DNA from: an uncultured Lachnospiraceae bacterium
Lineage (GTDB): Bacteria > Bacillota > Clostridia > Lachnospirales > Lachnospiraceae
Assembly: GCA_905201915.1 (NCBI GenBank)
Contig: CAJKQE010000055.1
Span: 1 to 14,759 of the forward strand
Reading direction: 5' to 3'
Length of the DNA stretch: 14,759 nt
This document shows positions 7,354 to 13,326 of this stretch, piece by piece. The notes below the pieces were generated by a model. The model searched no databases, was not told the DNA's origin, and saw nothing but the letters and a program-made list of their open reading frames with translations. Both the position numbers and the translations under genes were made by a program. Position 1 is the stretch's first letter; every line of letters starts with the position of its first letter.

Positions 7354-8418
7354 ATGAGTGAACAATTACTGGAACTAAAAAATATAAAAAAACGATTTGG
7401 AGAAACCGATGTTTTAAATGGAATTACATTGTCCATTAAAAAGGGAGAATTTATTACATTTTTAGGGGCATCAGGATGTGGTAAAACCACAACTTTGCGC
7501 ATCATTGCCGGTTTGGAAGAACCAGATAGCGGAACTGTATTTTTAGATGGAAAGGATGTTACATCGATTCCTCCTAATCAGAGAGATGTGAATACGGTTT
7601 TTCAAAATTATGCGCTGTTTCCTCATCTAAATGTAGAAGCAAATGTGGGCTATGGATTGAAAATTAAGAGAGTACCTAAAGCAGAGATTAAGAAAAAAGT
7701 AACAGAAATCTTAGAATTAGTACAATTGACAGGATATGAAAAACGTATGCCATCTGAGCTTTCGGGAGGACAGAAGCAGAGGGTAGCCATTGCCAGAGCT
7801 CTGGTAAATAGTCCAAAGCTTTTACTTCTGGATGAACCTTTGGGAGCATTGGATTTGAAGCTTCGCCGTACCATGCAGATTGAGTTAAAACGATTACAGA
7901 AAAAGCTGGGAATAACCTTTTTATACATTACTCATGATCAGGAAGAAGCCATTAATATGTCAGATAGAATTGTAGTAATGAAAGATGGAAGATTTGAACA
8001 GATTGGAACGCCGGACGAAATTTACAATCATCCGAAAACCAGTTATGTGGCAGATTTTGTGGGAAATGCCAATGTGATTTCCGGCGTGGTGCAGAAGGTA
8101 ACAGATACAGAAGCGCAGGTACTGATAGAAAATCAGATGATGTATGCAGAACCCATTGCCGGAATTTGTGAGGGCATGCAGGTAAATCTGGCAGTACGCA
8201 GAGAGAATTTAAAGGTTTGTACAGAATGTAAAGAAGGTCTGGATGCTGTTTTGGAAGATAAGTCTTTTACAGCGGGGCAGCTTCATCTCACATTGAAACT
8301 GAAATCAGGAAAGACCTTGGTGTCCTGTCGATATGGTATGGATGCGGACTTAAAAGCAGGGGATAAGGTCTGCGTGGGCTGGAAACCGGAGCATGCGGTA
8401 TTTGTGGATTTAGAGTAG
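7354..8418 (+). CDS. potA: Spermidine/putrescine-type ABC importer, ATP-binding protein PotA
   Basis: This 354-residue cytoplasmic ATPase drives uptake through PotB/PotC. It shows Walker A GASGCGKT (38-45), the Q-loop at Gln84 (FQNYALFPHLNV), the signature LSGGQKQRVAIARAL (136-150), Walker B LLLLDEP (156-162), the D-loop ALD (165-167) and the switch histidine His194 (THDQEEA). Residues from about 235 form the C-terminal TOBE-like regulatory region of the PotA/CUT1 group. Length fits PotA (about 350-380). The ATG at 7354 is preceded by AGAAGG (7341-7346). It is followed by potB after 11 bases, with AGGAGG overlapping the potA stop. The subunit type is secure; the actual substrate depends on the binding protein and is less certain. 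Confidence 0.95.
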   Translation: MSEQLLELKNIKKRFGETDVLNGITLSIKKGEFITFLGASGCGKTTTLRIIAGLEEPDSGTVFLDGKDVTSIPPNQRDVNTVFQNYALFPHLNVEANVGYGLKIKRVPKAEIKKKVTEILELVQLTGYEKRMPSELSGGQKQRVAIARALVNSPKLLLLDEPLGALDLKLRRTMQIELKRLQKKLGITFLYITHDQEEAINMSDRIVVMKDGRFEQIGTPDEIYNHPKTSYVADFVGNANVISGVVQKVTDTEAQVLIENQMMYAEPIAGICEGMQVNLAVRRENLKVCTECKEGLDAVLEDKSFTAGQLHLTLKLKSGKTLVSCRYGMDADLKAGDKVCVGWKPEHAVFVDLE

Positions 8419-8429
8419 GAGGCGGCAAG

Positions 8430-9284
8430 ATGAAAAAGAAAAAATCAGGTTTGTTTCTTACTGTTCTTCCTCTTTACCTTTTTACCTTATGTTTTGTAGT
8501 GGGACCTCTCCTTTACATGGTGGCACTGAGCTTTGCTACCAATGGAAGCGGTTCTTCCACAATATGGAGTTTTACGCTGGAAAATTATAAAAAGATTGCA
8601 GAGCCTGTATATTTAAAAAGCTTTGTGCAGTCTTTCCAGCTTGCCATTACTAGCACCCTGTTGATTGTACTTATGGGGTATCCTTTCGGATATTTTATGG
8701 CGAAGCTTTCTGCAAAATGGAAGAAACGAATGATGCTTTTGATTATGATACCTTTTTGGACAAGTTCTTTAATTCGTATGTATGGCTGGATTTTAATTTT
8801 ACAGGCAAAAGGTGTTTTAAATGGTTTCTTGATGAAACTGGGGATTATTGAAGAACCGTTGAAAATCCTGTATTCCTATCCTGCGGTAGTTATTGGTATG
8901 GTGTACGCTCTCTTGCCTTTTATGGTGCTGGCAGTGTATTCCAGTGTGGAAAAGATGGATTGGTCTTATGTAGAGGCAGCAAGAGATTTAGGTGCAAATG
9001 CTGTAAAGGCATTTTTTACGGTCACCTTTAAGCTTACCTTGCCGGGGCTTTTGACAGGGGTTATTCTTACTTTTATTCCTTCTATGGGGCTGTTTTTCAT
9101 AGCAGATATTTTAGGAGGAAATAAGATTGTACTGGTGGGAAGTGTGATTCAGGATCAGCTTACCAGAGGAAGCAACTGGCCTTTTGCAGCAGCTCTTGCA
9201 GTAGTTTTGATGATGCTTACTTCTCTTATGATGTTTGTATATAGGAAAGTTACTCATGTAAAGGATTTGGAGGGATTATTTTGA
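8430..9284 (+). CDS. potB: Polyamine-type ABC importer permease PotB
   Basis: This 284-residue permease has about six membrane segments (near 8-34, 64-90, 100-125, 147-171, 203-225 and 251-271). The cytoplasmic EAA loop EAARDLGANAVKAFFTVTF (182-200), followed by LPG (204-206), is the docking site for the ATPase. FIADILGGNKIVLVG (223-237) is a PotB-family block. The ATG at 8430 has AGGAGG at 8417-8422, overlapping the potA stop. The stop codon overlaps the TTG start of potC, so the two permease subunits are probably translated in a coupled way. It forms a heterodimeric channel with PotC. Confidence 0.95.
   Translation: MKKKKSGLFLTVLPLYLFTLCFVVGPLLYMVALSFATNGSGSSTIWSFTLENYKKIAEPVYLKSFVQSFQLAITSTLLIVLMGYPFGYFMAKLSAKWKKRMMLLIMIPFWTSSLIRMYGWILILQAKGVLNGFLMKLGIIEEPLKILYSYPAVVIGMVYALLPFMVLAVYSSVEKMDWSYVEAARDLGANAVKAFFTVTFKLTLPGLLTGVILTFIPSMGLFFIADILGGNKIVLVGSVIQDQLTRGSNWPFAAALAVVLMMLTSLMMFVYRKVTHVKDLEGLF
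9269..9274 (+). promoter_or_regulatory. Ribosome binding site supporting the TTG start of potC
   Basis: GGAGGG lies inside the 3' end of potB, 6 bases before TTG at 9281. No in-frame ATG follows until well inside the first membrane segment, so this site decides the start. Confidence 0.75.
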
Positions 9285-10063
9285 AAAAGAAATGGAAGTG
9301 GTCAAATCTTTATTTGGCAATTATGATTTTACTGATGTATTTTCCTCTTGTTATGGTGGTGATTTTTTCCTTTAATGAGTCCAGACTTTCAGCCAGTTTT
9401 ACAGGTTTTTCTTTGAAATGGTATGAGATTTTAGCGAATGACAGAGATTTAAAGGAAGCCCTTCTTAACAGTATTTTACTTGGGGGTTTAAGCTGTGGGA
9501 TTTCTGCGGTAATCGGAACTTTAGGGGCTGTAGGAATGGCGCGAGTGAAATACAAAAGCAAAGGAATGATGGAATATCTTTCTACAATTCCGATTATGAT
9601 ACCGGAAATTATTCTGGGAATGGTTTTTCTTGTGTTCTTTTCCATGTTAAATCTGCCTTTCGGTATGATAACATTGGTAATTGCACATACTACGTTTTGT
9701 ATTCCGTATATTTTTATGATGGTAAAGGCACGACTGGTAGGAATTGATAAATCCCTTGAGGAAGCAGCAAGAGATTTAGGTGCAGGGCCAATCAGAACCT
9801 TTTTTGATATTACAATGCCTCTCATTGCACCGGCTGTTTTATCAGGAAGTTTACTGGCATTTGCCATGTCCTTTGATGATGTGGTAATCAGTATTTTTGT
9901 AAACGGCCCAAGGTTGAATACATTGCCGGTAAAAGTCTATGCACAGTTAAAAACCGGAGTAACACCGGAAATTAATGCTCTTTGTACCATTATTTTAGTT
10001 GTAATTACGGCAGTTTTGTTTCTTTCCTCATTTTTAAGTAAAAGAGCAGAAAAGAAATATTAA
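9281..10063 (+). CDS. potC: Polyamine-type ABC importer permease PotC
   Basis: This 260-residue permease partner of PotB begins at a TTG codon that overlaps the potB stop (TTGA). Membrane segments lie near 9-30, 61-86, 98-121, 128-148, 180-197 and 232-252. The EAA loop is LEEAARDLGAGPIRTFFDIT (159-178), followed by MPLIAPA. DDVVISIFVNGP (199-210) is the typical PotC block after the fifth helix. The Lys-rich N-terminus (KKKWK) fits a cytoplasmic start. Subunit identity is clear from the motifs and from its place between potB and potD. Confidence 0.95.
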   Translation: MKKKWKWSNLYLAIMILLMYFPLVMVVIFSFNESRLSASFTGFSLKWYEILANDRDLKEALLNSILLGGLSCGISAVIGTLGAVGMARVKYKSKGMMEYLSTIPIMIPEIILGMVFLVFFSMLNLPFGMITLVIAHTTFCIPYIFMMVKARLVGIDKSLEEAARDLGAGPIRTFFDITMPLIAPAVLSGSLLAFAMSFDDVVISIFVNGPRLNTLPVKVYAQLKTGVTPEINALCTIILVVITAVLFLSSFLSKRAEKKY

Positions 10064-10086
10064 TATTTAGAAAGTGAGATATAAAA

Positions 10087-11127
10087 ATGAAGAAAAAAAT
10101 AATTTCTATGATTTTATGTACAGCTTTAGCAGGAAGTATGTTGGCAGGCTGTGGAGAAAAAAAAGAAGAGGATAATAAAGAGCTGGTACTCTATACCTGG
10201 GAAGGTTTGTTTCCTCAGGAAGTTCTAACAGATTTTGAAGATGAAACAGGTATTCGGATTATTAGTTCTAACTTTGACTCTAATGAAACTATGTTGGAGA
10301 AGGTACAACAGTCTGATGGAAAAGATTATGACCTTGTAATCGGTGACGATTATATTATTGAGCAGATTGTAAATAATGGGTTGGCAAAAGAACTGGATAA
10401 AGAAAAATTGAAAAATTATAACAATATCAATCCACTGTATCAGAGCCAGTTTTATGATCCGGAAAATCAATATACGATACCACACGGAGCAGGTATTCCT
10501 TTGATTGTATACGATCCGGAACAGGTGGATTTTGAAATTCAGGGTTATGAAGATTTATGGAATTCAGCATTGGAAGATAAAATTGCAACCATTGCCAGCT
10601 ATCGTGCAGTGGAAGGTATGGTTCTTCTTACTATGGGAAAAAGTATGAACGAAGAAGACCCTGCTGTTATCAAAGAAGCAGGAGAAAAATTAAAAGAACT
10701 GGCACCGAATATTCGTATGATACAGGATACAAACACACAAAATGCTCTGTTAAATGGAGAAGCCTCTGTAGGTATTTTGTATACTTCACAGGTGATTGCA
10801 GCTTTGGCAGAAAATCCTGACTTAAAAGTAGTTTATCCGAAAGAAGGGCTGGGATTTGGAATTATGAACTTCTTCATTCCGAAAAATGCTCCGGATACAG
10901 AAGAAGCTTACGCATTTTTGGATTATATTTTAGAGCCGGAAGTAGCTGCAAAATGCTTTGATTTTGTAGGATATTATTGTACAAATAAAGCAGCAGATGA
11001 GCTGGTTAATCCTGATTTGGTTGTTCCGGATTCTGTAACAAAAGGGGAAATTATTCAGAATGTAAGTACAGAAGCAGAAGAAGCATATAATCAAAACTGG
11101 ACAGAATTTAAAGCAGCCTGCGACTAA
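10087..11127 (+). CDS. potD: PotD-like substrate-binding lipoprotein
   Basis: This 346-residue lipoprotein would catch substrate outside the membrane and deliver it to PotBC. Residues 1-21 are a lipoprotein signal peptide (KKK, hydrophobic core, lipobox LAGC with Cys22). The mature part has the PotD/PotF fold markers LVLYTWEGLFPQEVL (33-47), FEDETGI (50-56), YDLVIGDDYIIEQ (81-93), SVGILYTSQVIAAL (227-240), PKEGLGFGIMNFFIP (251-265) and AYAFLDYILEPEVAA (274-288). Compared from memory with E. coli PotD, several ligand contacts look changed: the W-M-D around Trp255/Asp257 is replaced by G-I-M, and Trp229 by Tyr. Substrate is therefore uncertain. The start ATG follows AAAGTGAGAT (10071-10080), 23 bases after potC. 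Type secure, specificity open. Confidence 0.88.
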   Translation: MKKKIISMILCTALAGSMLAGCGEKKEEDNKELVLYTWEGLFPQEVLTDFEDETGIRIISSNFDSNETMLEKVQQSDGKDYDLVIGDDYIIEQIVNNGLAKELDKEKLKNYNNINPLYQSQFYDPENQYTIPHGAGIPLIVYDPEQVDFEIQGYEDLWNSALEDKIATIASYRAVEGMVLLTMGKSMNEEDPAVIKEAGEKLKELAPNIRMIQDTNTQNALLNGEASVGILYTSQVIAALAENPDLKVVYPKEGLGFGIMNFFIPKNAPDTEEAYAFLDYILEPEVAAKCFDFVGYYCTNKAADELVNPDLVVPDSVTKGEIIQNVSTEAEEAYNQNWTEFKAACD

Positions 11128-11133
11128 GCTTTC

Positions 11134-11138
11134 GGAGG
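11134..11138 (+). promoter_or_regulatory. Ribosome binding site supporting the TTG start of the LRR gene
   Basis: GGAGG is 9 bases before TTG at 11148 and 6 bases after the potD stop codon. There is no in-frame ATG near the N-terminus, so the TTG is the most plausible start. Confidence 0.65.
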
Positions 11139-11147
11139 TACATAAAG

Positions 11148-11990
11148 TTGGAAGAATGTAGAAAAGAGGGTGCTTTGGCATCCTCTTTGCCGTCTTATGC
11201 CTATTCTCCGTGGAAGGCGGGACGAAGCAAAGAGGAGCAAAGAGAATTTACGGAAATAGAAGAAATAGAGATACCGCAGGGGATTGAAATTCTGGGAAAA
11301 TATACTTTCTACGGATGCAGAAGCTTGAAGACCTTAAAGCTTTTTGACGATGTAAAGGAAATCGGAGGAGGCTCTTTTACAGGCTGTTCCTCCCTTAGAA
11401 ATTTAGTCATGTTTTTAAAAGAAGACGGTATTTCCTGTATCAAAGACGTTGTCAGCGAGACCTTTCATGAGATGTATGTAAGCATTGTTTTTCTCAATAC
11501 AGATGAAAGGGCAGAGCTGATTTTTCCCGAATATTATGAGGAAGGCGTGGAAAATACCCCTGCCAGAATTTTGGAAACGCATTTTCATGGGTGTGGTTAT
11601 AAATACCGCCAGTGCTTTACGGATAAGAAAGTAGATTATAAGCGATACGACAGTTTATTTTCCACAGCTTTGGTGTATGAAAAAGAAGAAATTTTAATTC
11701 CCATGGCAGTAGGCAGGCTTTTATATCCCTATCAGCTTGCCAAAGAAGCGGAGAAAAATTATGAAAATTATGTGAGGAAAAATCTGGAAAAATCTGCACG
11801 CTTTTATCTGGACAGCCCCGATTGGCATGAAGTGTATGATTATTTCAGCAAGGAAAATTTCTGGAGCAGAGAAGTTCTAGAAAAAATGACAGAAGAAGCT
11901 TCCAGAAAAAAAGCAGTGGATATTGTGGGATATCTTATGGAAGAAAAAAGGAAGAAATTTGCAGGAAAGGAGAAAAGATTTGAGTTATGA
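11148..11990 (+). CDS. BspA-like leucine-rich repeat protein, first gene of the VWA/AAA+ cluster
   Basis: I do not recognise a named gene. The 280-residue product has no signal peptide or membrane segment and should be cytoplasmic. Residues 43-65 and 66-88 are two LRR_5 (BspA-type) repeats, with the pattern I-P-GhphhGpYpFpGCpSLKpLpL. The middle (about 105-190) is mixed alpha/beta and unassigned. The C-terminal third is helical, and its last helix pair (EEASRKKAVDIVGYLMEEK, 249-267) recalls the end of ankyrin-like repeats. It starts at TTG with GGAGG upstream; no ATG is available near the N-terminus. Its stop overlaps the next gene by 11 bases. There is no clear promoter or true intergenic gap after potD (20 bases), so the transcription source is unclear. 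A strong RNA hairpin lies within codons 6-14. A role as adaptor or client of the downstream VWA/AAA+ pair is inference from context. Confidence 0.78.
   Translation: MEECRKEGALASSLPSYAYSPWKAGRSKEEQREFTEIEEIEIPQGIEILGKYTFYGCRSLKTLKLFDDVKEIGGGSFTGCSSLRNLVMFLKEDGISCIKDVVSETFHEMYVSIVFLNTDERAELIFPEYYEEGVENTPARILETHFHGCGYKYRQCFTDKKVDYKRYDSLFSTALVYEKEEILIPMAVGRLLYPYQLAKEAEKNYENYVRKNLEKSARFYLDSPDWHEVYDYFSKENFWSREVLEKMTEEASRKKAVDIVGYLMEEKRKKFAGKEKRFEL
11163..11188 (+). other. Strong RNA hairpin over the start of the LRR gene
   Basis: AAAGAGGGTGC (11163-11173) and GCATCCTCTTT (11178-11188) form an 11-bp stem around a TTTG loop. There are no mismatches and there is one G-U wobble, which pairs only in the plus-strand transcript. 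It lies 36 bases after the potD stop and 13 bases after the start of the TTG codon. It looks like an intrinsic terminator whose U tract is folded into the stem, but it is also inside a long coding frame. Confidence 0.65.
11966..11972 (+). promoter_or_regulatory. Ribosome binding site supporting the TTG start of the VWA gene
   Basis: AAAGGAG is 7 bases before TTG at 11980, inside the 3' end of the LRR gene. The upstream in-frame alternative, TTG at 11923, has no comparable site. Confidence 0.7.
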
Positions 11991-13326
11991 AAAAGAGAAA
12001 CGCATAGAAGAAATCAATCGAAAAATTTTAGTATCAGCCAGAAATGAGCTGTATCTTCATTTGCGGTTTTTAGATGTTGCTTTATCGACCTTGCGCTATC
12101 AGATGGATGCAGGAACAGATACCATTGGAACAGACGGAATTGGACTTTATTATCATCCGGCTTATCTGGGCGGGCTGTATCGAGAAGGTCGAAGAGAAGT
12201 AAACAGAGCTTATCTTCACGTGATTTTGCACTGTATTTTCGGGCATTTATGGAAGAAAACAGAGCATCGAAAAAAACGTGCGTGTCAATATCTGGACAGA
12301 GAAATCGTGGATATCCTTTGGAATACGGCCTGTGATATTGCAGTGGAGTCTGTCATAGACGGACTGCCTTTTCATTGTGTAAAAAGGCCCATGAGCAGAG
12401 AGAAAAAGAATTTATATGCGTGGTTAAAAAAGAGAAGAAATGTGCTTCATGCAGAAGGGATTTTTCAGGAGCTGACAGAGCAAAAGCCGGACTTAGAAAC
12501 TGCAAAAAGGTGGGAAAAAGAGTTTCACACAGACAATCACGGACTCTGGGAAAGAAGGGGCAAAAACCAGCCTCCCAATGAAAGACCAAAGGAAAATTGG
12601 GAAGATATTCGTGATAAAATGGAGACGGAGATGGAAACCTTCGGACAAGATTTGGCAGAAGGTTCTCCGGGATTTTTAGAGCAGATTAAGGTAGAAAACA
12701 GGGAAACTTTTGATTATAGAAATTTTTTAAAAAAATTTGCCGTGGTAAAGGAAGAAGCGCATTTAGATCCGGATGCCTTTGACTATGTATTTTATAGTTA
12801 TGGTTTGTCTGTCTATGGAAATATGCCTTTAATTGAACCTCAGGAGACAAGAGAGGTGAAGAAAATAGAAGAATTTGCCATTGCCATTGATACCTCTATG
12901 TCCTGTTCCGGAGAGGCAGTGAAACGATTTTTGCAGGAAACCTACGGAATATTAAAGGAAGAAGAAAGCTTTTTCAGAAAGATTAACATTCACATTCTTC
13001 AGTGTGACGAAAGAATTCAAAAAGATGAGAAAATCACTTCAAAGGAAGAATTGGAAAACTACATGGAAAATCTGGAGTTGGCAGGACAGGGTGGTACGGA
13101 TTTTCGCCCGGTTTTCTCCTATATTCAGAAATTGCAGGAGAAAAAGGAATTTACGGGATTAAAAGGACTTTTATATTTTACAGACGGACAGGGTATTTTT
13201 CCTGATAAAATGCCACCTTATGATACTGCTTTTATCTTGATGCAGAAAGATTATCAGGAAGTGCAAGTGCCGCCATGGGCAATGAAAATTTATATACAGG
13301 AGGATGGAGCAGAATATGAATATTAA
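11980..13326 (+). CDS. VWA-like protein with metallopeptidase-like N-terminal domain (DUF2201/COG3864 type)
   Basis: The 448-residue cytoplasmic protein has two domains. The N-terminal half (about 10-130) resembles the predicted metal-dependent peptidase domain of this family, with HVILHCIFGH (80-89) followed by NTACDIAVE (115-123). His80, His84, His89 and perhaps Asp119 could bind metal. The position of the catalytic Glu in a standard HExxH motif is Val81. A charged linker (about 140-240) leads to a VWA domain (about 296-448) with a complete MIDAS: DTSMS (304-308), GGTD (371-374) and FTDG (400-403). In MoxR-VWA systems the VWA protein works with an AAA+ ATPase, and the next gene encodes one. 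The start is TTG at 11980, supported by AAAGGAG. The gene overlaps both neighbours (11 bases each), which argues for stoichiometric, coupled production. The client is unknown. Confidence 0.85.
   Translation: MSYEKEKRIEEINRKILVSARNELYLHLRFLDVALSTLRYQMDAGTDTIGTDGIGLYYHPAYLGGLYREGRREVNRAYLHVILHCIFGHLWKKTEHRKKRACQYLDREIVDILWNTACDIAVESVIDGLPFHCVKRPMSREKKNLYAWLKKRRNVLHAEGIFQELTEQKPDLETAKRWEKEFHTDNHGLWERRGKNQPPNERPKENWEDIRDKMETEMETFGQDLAEGSPGFLEQIKVENRETFDYRNFLKKFAVVKEEAHLDPDAFDYVFYSYGLSVYGNMPLIEPQETREVKKIEEFAIAIDTSMSCSGEAVKRFLQETYGILKEEESFFRKINIHILQCDERIQKDEKITSKEELENYMENLELAGQGGTDFRPVFSYIQKLQEKKEFTGLKGLLYFTDGQGIFPDKMPPYDTAFILMQKDYQEVQVPPWAMKIYIQEDGAEYEY

Noticed and set aside
9310..9867. Open frame of 185 codons on the minus strand opposite potC
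   Set aside because: It is fully antisense to a well-supported permease gene, has no ribosome binding site, and its composition is what the complement of membrane-protein codons would give.
11923..11979. Longer start for the VWA protein at TTG 11923
   Set aside because: There is no ribosome binding site. It would overlap the LRR gene by a further 57 bases, and the added residues are low-complexity and basic.
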